From: MWEI01 sp964600235
GTDB lineage: Bacteria > Desulfobacterota > Desulfomonilia > UBA1062
Assembly: GCA_964600235.1 (NCBI GenBank)
Contig: CAZRIV010000005.1
Span: forward strand, 143,373 to 207,372
Length of the DNA stretch: 64,000 nucleotides
Direction of reading: 5' to 3'
Part shown: in pieces, positions 25,857 through 33,284 of the stretch
Position numbering within the stretch: position 1 is the stretch's first letter
Layout of the letters: the number at the start of each line of letters is the position of its first letter
Position numbers and translations under genes: made by a program
The notes under the pieces: model-generated
Database searches by the model: none
Told to the model about the DNA's origin: nothing
Seen by the model: only the letters and a program-made list of their open reading frames with translations

Positions 25857-26210
25857 TCATCCTCCGACCTCTATCTTGGTTTTGCGCAGGCGCTGCAAAG
25901 GGCAGAACTCGTTCTGGTTGATCTTCTCGTTCATGGTGAATAGCTTGTCGACGTTGAGCACCACCAGGTCGTGCAGGTCTTTGCACATGCTCTCGTAGCC
26001 CTCCACCAGCTTGACGTTGTTGCGGTACATCTCCTTGATCGAATCCACGTCTTCGCGGTAGGCAGTCAGAATCTTTGCCGTCTCCTTGCGGTTGTCCTCG
26101 AGCATGCGCTGGAAATTCCTGGTGTCCATGTACCAGACCACGGCAATGAGCCCGAGCGGACCGAGCAGCTCGATGAGTTTGATGTAAATCGGCAGGGAGA
26201 CCACTTCCAT
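25857..26210 (-). CDS. Membrane-anchored lysis-cassette protein (holin or spanin candidate)
   Basis: A 117-residue protein starting at ATG 26210 behind AAAGGAC. One membrane segment (IYIKLIELLGPLGLIAVVWYM) is followed by a long charged helical tail with heptads. It directly follows the amidase gene. A single N-terminal anchor plus periplasmic or cytoplasmic helix fits a holin-like or Rz-like protein; the sequence alone does not decide. Confidence 0.65.
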   Translation of the reverse strand: MEVVSLPIYIKLIELLGPLGLIAVVWYMDTRNFQRMLEDNRKETAKILTAYREDVDSIKEMYRNNVKLVEGYESMCKDLHDLVVLNVDKLFTMNEKINQNEFCPLQRLRKTKIEVGG

Positions 26211-26212
26211 CT

Positions 26213-26767
26213 CTACGTCCTTTCTGCGTATGCATTGATGCCGGCGGCGATGGCTTTCGCCAGGGCGAGCTGATTGGCCGGGGCCTTTAAAAAACGCCTG
26301 GTTTTCTCGTTGGTGACAAACTCGCACTCGACGAGCACGGCTGGCATCCTGCTGTCCCTGAGCACCTGGAAGTTGTTCTCCTTGATCCCTCTGTTGGAAT
26401 GGGCGGGGAATGACCGCATGAGGGCGTCGTGGATGTGACGGGCCAGAACCCTTGTGCCGTTGCTGCAGTGGGGATGGATGTGGGTGCTGATGCCGGATGT
26501 GGTTTCCTTGTACCAGGCGTCGCAGTGGATTGAGACGAATGCGTCTGCATGCCATCCATTGGCGTCGACTGCCCGGTCGCGCAGCGAGACGAACACGTCC
26601 TCTTCCCGGCTCATGGCCACATAGTGTCCTAGGGCCTTGAGTTCGGCGCGCAGCAGGAACGCTATGATCAGGTTCAGGTCGGCTTCCTCGACATAGTCGA
26701 GCCGGCCTCCGTATGCCGCGCCGTTGTCCTCTCCGCCATGCCCAGGATCGATGAATATTTTCTGCAT
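26213..26767 (-). CDS. N-acetylmuramoyl-L-alanine amidase, endolysin
   Basis: A 184-residue Amidase_3 enzyme that cleaves the bond between muramic acid and the stem peptide. Zinc ligands are H10 (DPGHGG), E27 or E28 (YVEEADLNL) and H81 (SIHCDA); the catalytic glutamate is E147 (VLVECEFVTN). There is no signal peptide, so export would need a holin. The gene starts 13 bases after the T run of the terminator that closes the adhesin cassette, with AGGGG as ribosome-binding site. Confidence 0.92.
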   Translation of the reverse strand: MQKIFIDPGHGGEDNGAAYGGRLDYVEEADLNLIIAFLLRAELKALGHYVAMSREEDVFVSLRDRAVDANGWHADAFVSIHCDAWYKETTSGISTHIHPHCSNGTRVLARHIHDALMRSFPAHSNRGIKENNFQVLRDSRMPAVLVECEFVTNEKTRRFLKAPANQLALAKAIAAGINAYAERT

Positions 26768-26779
26768 CAGTATGCCCCT

Positions 26780-26828
26780 AAAAAACGAAAAGGGCCGGAT
26801 CCAGGGTTTTACCCCTGAACCCGGCCCA
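26780..26828 (-). terminator. Terminator closing the adhesin cassette
   Basis: Minus-strand hairpin with outer arms GGGCCGG/CCGGCCC (26792-26798, 26821-26827) and inner arms CAGGG/CCCTG, followed by TTTTCGTTTTTT. Its sequence resembles the terminator at 31819-31860, including the CGACACCG on its upstream side. Confidence 0.8.
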
Positions 26829-26923
26829 GTTTTCCCGACACCGGTTGTTACCGTTTGCGGATCTCCATGCGGTACTCTTCATAATCCTCAAACACTAATA
26901 GAAGTCAACATCTTTTTCTTGTT

Positions 26924-27277
26924 CTATTCCACCACAATCCGCAATCTGCCCCAGACCAGGCCGTTCTGGTTGCTGGCGTCAAAAACGATGAGCTTGGCAT
27001 TGTACTTTCCCACGGGGATGCTCTGTGCCCCGAGAGCCAGAATCAGCTTGGCATCTCCTGCCTCAGCCCCTTGTATCCTGGATGCTTCATCCTGAGTCAG
27101 CGTGGAGCTCCAATTAAAGGCGGCAGATGCCACCTGGCTGTCAATCACCAGATCATCGGCGAGCTCGAGCTGCATTCGGGTGACCGAGGTGAGATCGGGG
27201 ATGTCCCCGTCCGCAAGCAGCACCAGGTCAATGGTGTTGTCATATCTGGAATAGACTCGCTCGATCGTCTGCAACAT
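26924..27277 (-). CDS. Small structural-type protein at the end of the adhesin cassette
   Basis: A 117-residue beta-rich protein (RMQLELADDLVIDSQ, LILALGAQSIPVGKYNAKLIVFD, GLVWGRLRIVVE). The pattern, with a final strand motif, is that of small virion proteins found beside tail fibres. It is the last gene of the cassette and is followed by about 95 bases without a gene and then the terminator. No family assigned. Confidence 0.6.
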   Translation of the reverse strand: MLQTIERVYSRYDNTIDLVLLADGDIPDLTSVTRMQLELADDLVIDSQVASAAFNWSSTLTQDEASRIQGAEAGDAKLILALGAQSIPVGKYNAKLIVFDASNQNGLVWGRLRIVVE

Positions 27278-27286
27278 GTCCTCTCC

Positions 27287-28129
27287 TTACGACAGGCTCA
27301 CATCCAATGCACCGGATGGAAACGTCACGAGATCTCCCGCCCCAGGGGTCTGGTCTACCACCTGGTCATTGTCGTACATCAATACATTTCCGGCGTTGAG
27401 TGTTCCTCCATCCACAATGGCCATGCCGACTAACCCGCTCCAACCGCCTGCTCCTACGGTAGGGAAGCTGATGTCCGCCGCGTTATCGGTCGCCCCCCCG
27501 CTCACTGCATTCCATGCAGGAGAAGAACCGCCGGCTTTGTTGACCAGCACGCGCGCATAGCCAGTCCCGGAGCACTCCTTCCCGGCAGTGGTCAGCGTGG
27601 TGTCGCCATCCGCGCCAGCCGAGTCGAGCAAGGCGATGTATGTGGTGGGCTGCGCATAGGCTTGGTTTCGGAACATCATGTCGAGCAGCCAGTTACAGAG
27701 CTGGGTTGTGACACCCTCACCGCTGGAGGCTGATATCTCAACATATATCTGCCCGCTCTCTATTGATGGAGTGTTGCCTGATACGACTGCAAAACTGGGA
27801 GAGAATGCCCCGTAAGCCAGAACGTTCCCGGCCCCATAAGTGCCGCTGTCCACGATGGCATAGTGCGACACCGTCCCCAATGCTCCGGTTGCCTGGTCAA
27901 AGGTCACCGCCCCGGACTGTGTGACCCTGCGAGCCGAAGCCGCCCCAAATGTGACTGCCTTCCGGGCATAGCTGCCGGAGTCAGCGCACTCATTCATCGA
28001 GGCTCCGGTGGCAGCTTCCCCAGGGTCGGCAGTGCACAGTGCCAGATATACCGTTGCTGGCCTGGAATATGCGGACCCGAAAATGTGATTCAACAATGCG
28101 TTTTCTGCGTAATTGGAAAGACTGCCCAT
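27287..28129 (-). CDS. Tail-fibre-type protein with an internal duplication
   Basis: A 280-residue protein formed of two related halves, about residues 5-135 and 145-280. Each has a short helical start (NALLNHIFGSAYSRPATVYLALCT; NWLLDMMFRNQAYAQPTTYIALLD), a SGSYAR/GTGYAR turn, a HYAIVDSGTYGAGNVLAYG/GMAIVDGGTLNAGNVLMYD strand pair, and a terminal VEIS/LDVSLS strand. This is a known phage tail-fibre or decoration fold, normally single. It lies within the adhesin cassette. Duplication was probably internal. Confidence 0.72.
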   Translation of the reverse strand: MGSLSNYAENALLNHIFGSAYSRPATVYLALCTADPGEAATGASMNECADSGSYARKAVTFGAASARRVTQSGAVTFDQATGALGTVSHYAIVDSGTYGAGNVLAYGAFSPSFAVVSGNTPSIESGQIYVEISASSGEGVTTQLCNWLLDMMFRNQAYAQPTTYIALLDSAGADGDTTLTTAGKECSGTGYARVLVNKAGGSSPAWNAVSGGATDNAADISFPTVGAGGWSGLVGMAIVDGGTLNAGNVLMYDNDQVVDQTPGAGDLVTFPSGALDVSLS

Positions 28130-28140
28130 AGTTATCTCCT

Positions 28141-29121
28141 TTATATGCTCGCTATTGATCTTTGTGGCGTGAGTGACACGGTTGATCTCCGTGGCGTGAG
28201 TGACACGGTTGATCTCCGTGGCGTGAGTGACACTATTGACGTATCTATGATCCGGCCCAGGGCCATAATCGTTGCCGTAATGTCATTCGGTGTGGCCGAT
28301 GCCCCGGTGATGCTGGCGACTATCTCTCTGAGCACTGCCTTCTCCACTTCCGGAGTGTTGCTGATGGCAGAGATGGCCGCCGCAATGGATCGTTCAACTG
28401 TGGCTTCGATGCCGGGGGTGACGGATTGTGCGGTGATGCCGCCCCCCAGGAATGAGCCAATTCCTCCATATGCATCGGAGGTTACCGTTGCCGCTGATAT
28501 GGTGGCAATGATACTGCGCTCCACCTGTGCGGCTATGTCGGCCACCTCGCTGGCAGCGAGAATGCTGCTCACCAAGGACCGCGCGATCGTCATTCCTATG
28601 GTGGATGTGGCGGTGTCAGCTGCGACGGATGCCGCGAGGCTGATCTGGCCCGATATCTCATGGGAGATGTCAGGGGTCACGGATGCTGCAGCAATATTTG
28701 CGGAGAGCTCCCTGATGGATGTGGCGACGATGGCAGAGGTAGTGCTATCCGCAGTGACGGCCGCTGCAAGGTGCCGCGTGGTAGACGCCACTGCCGCAGG
28801 AGTTGTTGATACCCCGGCGATATTGGCCAGAAGGGAACGAGATGCAGTCTGAGTGATATCGGGTGTTATGCTCGATGCAGTTATCCCGGCCAAAAGGTTC
28901 CTGGTGAGTACTCCGACAACATCAGGCGTGACGGTAACTGCAGCAATGGATGCAGTAAGTGTCCGGCTGATGGTGGCGGAGATGGCTGATGTTGCTGAAG
29001 CTGAGGATATGGATGCAGCCAGTTCTCTGGTGACAGGCGCCCCTGATCCGGAGAGCCATCCGGGGAACATCCCCCGTAGGGGAGTTATGATGGGCTTGCG
29101 TCTGTAATCGCCCAGCGCCAT
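28141..29121 (-). CDS. Repetitive adhesin-type protein built of 21-residue repeats
   Basis: A 326-residue protein. After ~30 residues (ending GWLSGSGAPV) come about eleven tandem units of 21 residues with the pattern R-x-L-x-A-x-I-x-A-x-S-x-T-P-D-I plus five, for example RTLTASIAAVTVTPDVVGVL. Two units are irregular, with insertions. The end holds three copies of the 9-residue unit VSLTPRRST, encoded by a 27-bp direct repeat. Very rich in Ala, Ser, Thr and Ile, with no cysteine. The regular period suggests a fibrous, trimeric or solenoid shaft. Its neighbours are tail-fibre-like proteins. No family recognised. Confidence 0.7.
   Translation of the reverse strand: MALGDYRRKPIITPLRGMFPGWLSGSGAPVTRELAASISSASATSAISATISRTLTASIAAVTVTPDVVGVLTRNLLAGITASSITPDITQTASRSLLANIAGVSTTPAAVASTTRHLAAAVTADSTTSAIVATSIRELSANIAAASVTPDISHEISGQISLAASVAADTATSTIGMTIARSLVSSILAASEVADIAAQVERSIIATISAATVTSDAYGGIGSFLGGGITAQSVTPGIEATVERSIAAAISAISNTPEVEKAVLREIVASITGASATPNDITATIMALGRIIDTSIVSLTPRRSTVSLTPRRSTVSLTPQRSIASI
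28164..28233. repeat. 27-bp direct repeat, 2.6 copies, in the 3' end of the repetitive adhesin gene
   Basis: Units at 28164-28190 and 28191-28217 are identical and a partial copy follows at 28218-28233. A unit of nine codons keeps the frame, so copy number could change by slippage without breaking the gene. Confidence 0.9.
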
Positions 29122-29123
29122 GC

Positions 29124-29588
29124 TTACCCGCCGATCTCCTCAAAAATTACATACCCGCTGATGGGTATGGCAGAGCCCGGCGCGGCATCCAGTTTGATGC
29201 ACAGATATCCTCCAGGGGAAAGCCTGATGCGCGTCTCGGGTGTGGGGAGGATATGCCAGCCATTGAGTACGTTCTGTGCCTGCCTCATGAGCATGGTGGT
29301 CTCGGCTGCGAAGGTCTCGGCGGTGAGGATATTCGTGCGGACCGTGCCACCGAACGCCGGATCTCCAACTTCCAGAGGAGCCGGTGCATTCGAGGCGCCC
29401 TTTGCGCTCTGGTTTGTGGCTGTTCTGAACACATTGAGCGGAAGCTGCTCCGATGTTTCAGAGGTATCCTGAGTGATGACGATCTCATGGATTTCAACCA
29501 CCGCGTCGGATGGGGCTGCTAAAAAAAACAGCTCACAGACTGCCGCTACTGAAAGAGCATCCAATGAAGCAGTGTACATTCTACCCAT
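29124..29588 (-). CDS. Structural-type protein of the adhesin cassette
   Basis: A 154-residue beta-rich protein without signal peptide (VVEIHEIVITQDTSE, PAFGGTVRTNILTAE, LSPGGYLCIKLDAAPGSAIPISGYVIFEE). The closing pattern of glycine turns and a final strand is seen in small phage virion proteins of unknown role. It is two bases from the repetitive adhesin gene and four from the gene before it, so the three are co-translated. Confidence 0.62.
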   Translation of the reverse strand: MGRMYTASLDALSVAAVCELFFLAAPSDAVVEIHEIVITQDTSETSEQLPLNVFRTATNQSAKGASNAPAPLEVGDPAFGGTVRTNILTAETFAAETTMLMRQAQNVLNGWHILPTPETRIRLSPGGYLCIKLDAAPGSAIPISGYVIFEEIGG

Positions 29589-29592
29589 ATGC

Positions 29593-30747
29593 TTATCTCC
29601 TTAAGAGGGTGTTCTGTCTGTGTGCAAATAGTGGGGGGAAAGGAAATGATGGAGCTGCCGTATACACAACCCAAAACCCTACTGCGATATCACTGTACGG
29701 TGTGTTGGTGTGCCCCCAGGTGGCAGGGAGCCCGGATGCCCAAGTGTACCCACTCCCCAGGGAGGCTCTCCCAGATACAGAATCATAATAGAATTGTACC
29801 GGGTCGGCCTCGGGTAGCAGCGCCACCCAATATGGGGTATTTGCGCTTAATGTCTGCACATACGCACCGGAACAATCGGCCTTTGAAGCAGAGGCGGCCA
29901 ACGTGATGGTGATATCGCTGCCCACCTTGGCCTCGGGGCAACTATTTCCGGAATCATCACCATATACAACCATCTTTGCATGGGCTGTCCCGACATATGT
30001 GTTACTCAAGTATGCATGAAGTTCCGAGGTTGTTCCTCCTGATGCATCTGACGTGCCTTTTAGTGCGAAAGCGTAATCTGTCCCATATGCCGAGGCGGGA
30101 TTTGTTGAATATCCCAAGGTCGGATCTATGATTACGGGATACGCCGCGGCATCAAGCCATTCCTGTGGAATGGTTATTGTCCATGTTTTTGATTTTTCAT
30201 CAATTTGTTGCTCAAGCCATATCTCAACGCCCTTTGCATCAATAGCCTTAGGTCTATATATATGGCAAAATTTACCAGTTTTGAAATGGTTGTTTCTTTC
30301 TTTCCAGTAAACGGCGTAAGACCCGATAACATTATCGGGCCGGTAAAATCCGAGATCGATCTGATCTTGTGTCAATGCAGGTTGGTAATGAAAACTCAGA
30401 CCATCGGCAAAAGCAAGATCCAGGCTGATCGTGTTTTGTTTTGGAAGTTTATCGAGAATAATTTCATACTCAAGATCACCGTTTTTATCTATGTAATATC
30501 TATGCACCAGATCGCCGACGGTGATAGATATTTGATCACCTGTGAGCCTCTCAGATACCGTTGTAATGATCGAGTCTGTATGGTTAATGTTGAGCCAGGC
30601 CTGATCATGCCACTTGGAGGCATTGATGTTAGGTATAAACTTCGCACCCTCCAGGCCTCCAAGAACCAGCGATGCGATTGCCAAACCGTCTGAGTCTCCA
30701 AGCTCGGAACGGCAATTCTTGTTCACTTCGTCATAGATTAGAGCCAT
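29593..30747 (-). CDS. Large adhesin-type virion protein with jelly-roll-like domains
   Basis: Start taken at ATG 30747 (MALIYDEV); upstream frame is shadow of the neighbouring gene. The 384-residue protein has a first domain of ~210 residues ending with the phage-typical segment AIDAKGVEIWLEQQ, TWTITIPQEWL and YPVIIDPT, then a domain of ~150 residues like a carbohydrate-binding jelly roll (SAYGTDYAFALKGTSDASGG, YWVALLPEADPVQFYYD, GYTWASGLPATW). It probably forms part of a fibre that binds the host surface. The ligand cannot be told. Confidence 0.68.
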   Translation of the reverse strand: MALIYDEVNKNCRSELGDSDGLAIASLVLGGLEGAKFIPNINASKWHDQAWLNINHTDSIITTVSERLTGDQISITVGDLVHRYYIDKNGDLEYEIILDKLPKQNTISLDLAFADGLSFHYQPALTQDQIDLGFYRPDNVIGSYAVYWKERNNHFKTGKFCHIYRPKAIDAKGVEIWLEQQIDEKSKTWTITIPQEWLDAAAYPVIIDPTLGYSTNPASAYGTDYAFALKGTSDASGGTTSELHAYLSNTYVGTAHAKMVVYGDDSGNSCPEAKVGSDITITLAASASKADCSGAYVQTLSANTPYWVALLPEADPVQFYYDSVSGRASLGSGYTWASGLPATWGHTNTPYSDIAVGFWVVYTAAPSFPFPPLFAHRQNTLLRR

Positions 30748-30761
30748 TTCGCAGGGTGCCT

Positions 30762-31202
30762 CTATTGCACGGTAATAGTGATCGTCATCACCTTGCCCGG
30801 AGCAATGTCGATGGGGATAACAACCGGAGCAGTTGGAGGCGTTGGAACAAGAGCCTGCACGACCGCCGAATAATCGGAAAGATTGCCGGATGTATCCTTT
30901 GCTCTGAGCACAGCGGCGTAAGGCCCTGGCGTGGCATTGGTAAGCGTCCAATCCGTTACCTTCCCGAGCTCAACTATATGCGTAAATGGTCCGGTGTAGG
31001 TCCATTGGCCATTTGCAAGTGTCCATCCGGAATCTCCAGGAATTACATAGTTCAACGTATAGCCTGCAAGATCCGTTTCAGTGTTTGCATTCCAGGTGAT
31101 CCTGAGGTCCGCCCCGAAGAGAGGTCCGCTGAAAATTAACAGCGCCAGGGCAATGATCATCCGAACAATGATTTTTCCGTTTTTACATTTTGACAGCTTC
31201 AT
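30762..31202 (-). CDS. Secreted fibronectin-III-like protein
   Basis: A 146-residue protein starting at ATG 31202 behind GGGAG. A signal peptide (KNGKIIVRMIIALALLIFSGPLFGA) is followed by a single fibronectin-III domain (ITWNANTETDLAGYTLNYV, TNATPGPYAAVLRAKDTSGNLSDYS). A signal peptide is unusual for a virion part; it may be an exported lysogeny-expressed or accessory protein. It lies between the papain-like gene and the large adhesin-type gene. Confidence 0.7.
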   Translation of the reverse strand: MKLSKCKNGKIIVRMIIALALLIFSGPLFGADLRITWNANTETDLAGYTLNYVIPGDSGWTLANGQWTYTGPFTHIVELGKVTDWTLTNATPGPYAAVLRAKDTSGNLSDYSAVVQALVPTPPTAPVVIPIDIAPGKVMTITITVQ

Positions 31203-31213
31203 ATTATCTCCCT

Positions 31214-31792
31214 TCAGGCAGTTAATCTCCGTAATGGATAGGTGCAAGTCCATTTTTTTGAATATTTGCTGCAGTAATCATCAATATCATCGGGCTGAGT
31301 GCTTCCCAGGGGCATGCCAAAATCGTCATGGATCTCATCGATCGCTGCTTCCACCACCCAGGTGCATATGGGGTATCGGCCATCATGATTCAGGCGGCGA
31401 AAAAGGTAGACTCCACCGCAGCACCAATCGAGAAAATGCGTTATCAGCTTGCCCATGCCGTACTTCCGGCCCACATAGCTCCTGGCCTTGGCGGACATAT
31501 GCGCACGCTCAAGAGGAAACAGGCCTGCGCGGCGATAGATGACCACCTGGTCTTTGCAGGGTGGCCCGTACTGGCTCCACAGTGTGTGCTCCCGCACGGT
31601 GATCAGCGCCTCGACTATGCGGGCCGTCTGCAGCGTACCCGCCTCCACCACGATACCCACATGGTTCACCCTGGTACGCGGCTCGCCGATGGAGCGGGTG
31701 CAGAACCGGATGCCCTTGGACAACCATGTCTCCCCTCGGGTGCAGAAGATGTCTCCGGGATGAAGGATCTGGTTCGTGTATTTCTCGTCCAT
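31214..31792 (-). CDS. Permuted NlpC/P60-like (YiiX-type) cysteine hydrolase
   Basis: A 192-residue protein, first of the adhesin cassette. It has the permuted papain-like order with histidine first: H44 in RVNHVGIVVE and cysteine C143 in CTWVVEAAID, preceded by the usual LHPGDIFCTRG start. Relatives cut amide or thioester bonds in peptidoglycan, lipid or protein; the substrate here is unknown. The start at 31792 lies 4 bases after an internal copy of the end-site repeat whose CGGAG is the likely ribosome-binding site. Confidence 0.8.
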   Translation of the reverse strand: MDEKYTNQILHPGDIFCTRGETWLSKGIRFCTRSIGEPRTRVNHVGIVVEAGTLQTARIVEALITVREHTLWSQYGPPCKDQVVIYRRAGLFPLERAHMSAKARSYVGRKYGMGKLITHFLDWCCGGVYLFRRLNHDGRYPICTWVVEAAIDEIHDDFGMPLGSTQPDDIDDYCSKYSKKWTCTYPLRRLTA

Positions 31793-31796
31793 CGTT

Positions 31797-31820
31797 TGCT
31801 CCGAGTATCTGCAAAAAAAA
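31797..31820 (-). repeat. Internal copy of the prophage end-site repeat, before the papain-like gene
   Basis: On the minus strand, eight T and then GCAGATACTCGGAGCA, identical over the core to copies at both termini and at 25583. The T run is also the tail of the hairpin at 31819-31860, and the ATG of the next gene follows after 4 bases, leaving no room for an ordinary promoter between terminator and gene. Confidence 0.8.
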
Positions 31821-31860
31821 TCGGGCCGGACTCCAGATGGTTCTGGAAGCCGGCCCGATT
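31811..31860 (-). terminator. Terminator of the early operon
   Basis: Arms AATCGGGCCGG (31819-31829) and CCGGCCCGATT (31850-31860) are perfect complements around inner arms CCAGA/TCTGG, followed on the minus strand by eight T. It closes the early operon after the DUF2292-like gene and resembles the terminator at 26780-26828. Confidence 0.85.
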
Positions 31861-31881
31861 GTCTCGACACCGTACTTATTT

Positions 31882-32028
31882 TTAGATCAGATCAGTTGCC
31901 TTTAGCGTCTCCTCTTTTTTTATGCTCGTGATTCGGCCATGCTCGATCGATATGACCAGCTTGCCGAAGAATTGCGCGGATGTCAAGGACTTCACTAGCT
32001 CGATGAGCTTATCAATGCTGATATGCAT
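31882..32028 (-). CDS. DUF2292-like small protein
   Basis: A 48-residue protein (MHISIDKLIELVKSLTSAQFFGKLVISIEHGRITSIKKEETLK) with the pattern of the small DUF2292/YezD group: short helix, then a strand pair around a glycine and a basic end. Start set at ATG 32028, with GGGGGGACC before it; an ATG at 32040 that overlaps the previous stop is an alternative. Last gene of the early operon. Function unknown. Confidence 0.6.
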   Translation of the reverse strand: MHISIDKLIELVKSLTSAQFFGKLVISIEHGRITSIKKEETLKATDLI

Positions 32029-32039
32029 AGGTCCCCCCA

Positions 32040-32252
32040 TTACAAAAATCCCTTCTCCCGCGCCAGCCACTCGGGGATCTCTATCTCCACTTCGCGGAGG
32101 TTGTTGTACCGTGACAGGAACTTGATCAAACTCTTGGGCAGCCAGGCCTCCCTGGTGCCGTCCGTAACCTGTATGGCCTTGAGATGGGGCCGGTCTATCA
32201 GCACCCTTACATACACTGCGAACGGCGTGTTGTTGCGTTTCGCGGGCTTCAT
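32040..32252 (-). CDS. Hypothetical early prophage protein (70 residues)
   Basis: A basic 70-residue protein (KPAKRNNTPFAVYVRVLIDRPHLK, WLPKSLIKFLSRYNNLREVEIEIPEWLARE). It overlaps the upstream gene by four bases and ends in a TAATG junction with the DUF2292-like frame, so it belongs to the same translationally coupled operon. Basic charge is compatible with nucleic-acid binding, but no motif was recognised. Confidence 0.6.
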   Translation of the reverse strand: MKPAKRNNTPFAVYVRVLIDRPHLKAIQVTDGTREAWLPKSLIKFLSRYNNLREVEIEIPEWLAREKGFL

Positions 32253-32740
32253 TTGAGCACCACGGCAAGGACATTATCCTGACGGTATCTGCGCTTCTTG
32301 TCGGGCTGCCAGATGCCTATCTGTCGGGCCTTTTTCTTCGCCATGACGTCTTCGATCGTATACACTCCGTGGCCCTCGATCCACACCTGGCGGCCGAACG
32401 TCCAGCCCTGCTCCAGGAGGTCGCGGCTGACGGCCACCACGCCGGGCCTGCACTTTGTCATCACGGCCGTGGTATGCGGCGTCGAGTCGGTCTGTGCAGC
32501 CTCGCTGTTGTAGCAGGTGATGGTCACGCGGGCGGCCGCCTGGGCGCCCAGGCTTTCCACCTGGTCGCGGATGATGCCAAGCTCCTGGTTGATGCCCTGG
32601 AGGGCCTGGTCCTCTGGCCGGTCGGAGAGGATCCCGGAGGCGAGCACCGCGCCCAGAGATATGACAATCCCGGCCAGGACGCCAACAACGGCGATCCGCT
32701 TCCACATTAGAATCTCTTCGGGGAAGACATAGGCTCTCAT
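32249..32740 (-). CDS. Membrane-anchored 3D-domain-like protein
   Basis: A 163-residue protein; the true start may be the inner ATG at 32707 (MWKRIAVV). An N-terminal anchor (IAVVGVLAGIVISLGAVLASG) is followed by a 3D/double-psi-barrel-like domain: RVTITCYNSEAAQTDSTPHTT, VVAVSRDLL, EGHGVYTIEDVM, RQIGIW. In lytic 3D domains the last motif normally reads iDiW and the second AVD; here the aspartates are replaced by G and S, so catalysis is doubtful. Such proteins remodel peptidoglycan at lysis or help superinfection exclusion. Confidence 0.62.
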   Translation of the reverse strand: MRAYVFPEEILMWKRIAVVGVLAGIVISLGAVLASGILSDRPEDQALQGINQELGIIRDQVESLGAQAAARVTITCYNSEAAQTDSTPHTTAVMTKCRPGVVAVSRDLLEQGWTFGRQVWIEGHGVYTIEDVMAKKKARQIGIWQPDKKRRYRQDNVLAVVLK

Positions 32741-32744
32741 CAGA

Positions 32745-32975
32745 TCATCCTTCCGTTATGAGAAAATCAATCTCTGCGTCGGCAACTTCCCGGTATGCGG
32801 ATTCGAATGCCTCCTTGGGTGACCAGCTCTTATACCCGTCTGGATACACCACGAGATAGCCTTCGCGCCTCAGTTCTTCAGCCGTCACGCCCTTTGCCCC
32901 TTTGATTTCTCCCTTGAAGTGCCCCTCGCTCATCGGTTCAGCCTTGACGATTTTTGTCCCAATATAGTTTTTCAA
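32745..32975 (-). CDS. Hypothetical phage protein (76 residues)
   Basis: A 76-residue acidic protein with the pattern EELRREGYLVVYPDGYKSWSPKEAFESAYREV, which is common among small proteins of tailed phages of unknown role. GGAGG lies just before the start. It is separated by 18 bases from the helical protein gene upstream and four from the 3D-like gene. Confidence 0.65.
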   Translation of the reverse strand: MKNYIGTKIVKAEPMSEGHFKGEIKGAKGVTAEELRREGYLVVYPDGYKSWSPKEAFESAYREVADAEIDFLITEG

Positions 32976-32993
32976 TGCAATCCTCCTGGAGGG

Positions 32994-33284
32994 TTATGTT
33001 TTTTTCAGCTGCTCTATCTTGGTCCTGAACAGTCGATCTGCTCGGTTATAGAGATTGTTGGCCCTGGTAAATTTGTTATGCGCCTTTTCATGCTTTTTAT
33101 GGTCTCCAGCGCTCGCGTTCATCTCGGCTATGGCCTCATCCATCATCGAGAGGGCTTTCTTGCTCATTGCGGCGGCCCTGATCAGATACACCTCGCGGTC
33201 ACTGAGCGAGAAAATGCATCTTGTGCGGATGATCTCAATCAACTCATCCTTGGCGAGTGTATGCAGGAGTTTGATATTAGTCAC
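32994..33284 (-). CDS. Hypothetical helical protein after gemA
   Basis: Start is GTG 33284, overlapping the gemA stop (GTGA). The 96-residue protein is helical and basic at the end (LLHTLAKDELIEIIRTRCIFSLSDREVYLIRAA, KALSMMDEAIAEMNAS, NNLYNRADRLFRTKIEQLKK). In Mu the gene after gemA is the middle activator mor; this protein has no evident helix-turn-helix and is not a recognisable Mor. Function unknown. Confidence 0.62.
   Translation of the reverse strand: MTNIKLLHTLAKDELIEIIRTRCIFSLSDREVYLIRAAAMSKKALSMMDEAIAEMNASAGDHKKHEKAHNKFTRANNLYNRADRLFRTKIEQLKKT

Noticed and set aside
26830..26923. 15-codon frame between terminator and the next cassette gene
   Set aside because: Too short, GTG start without a ribosome-binding site, no support from neighbours.
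28141..28250. CRISPR-like array from the 27-bp repeats
   Set aside because: The repeats are directly joined without spacers and lie in frame in a coding gene.
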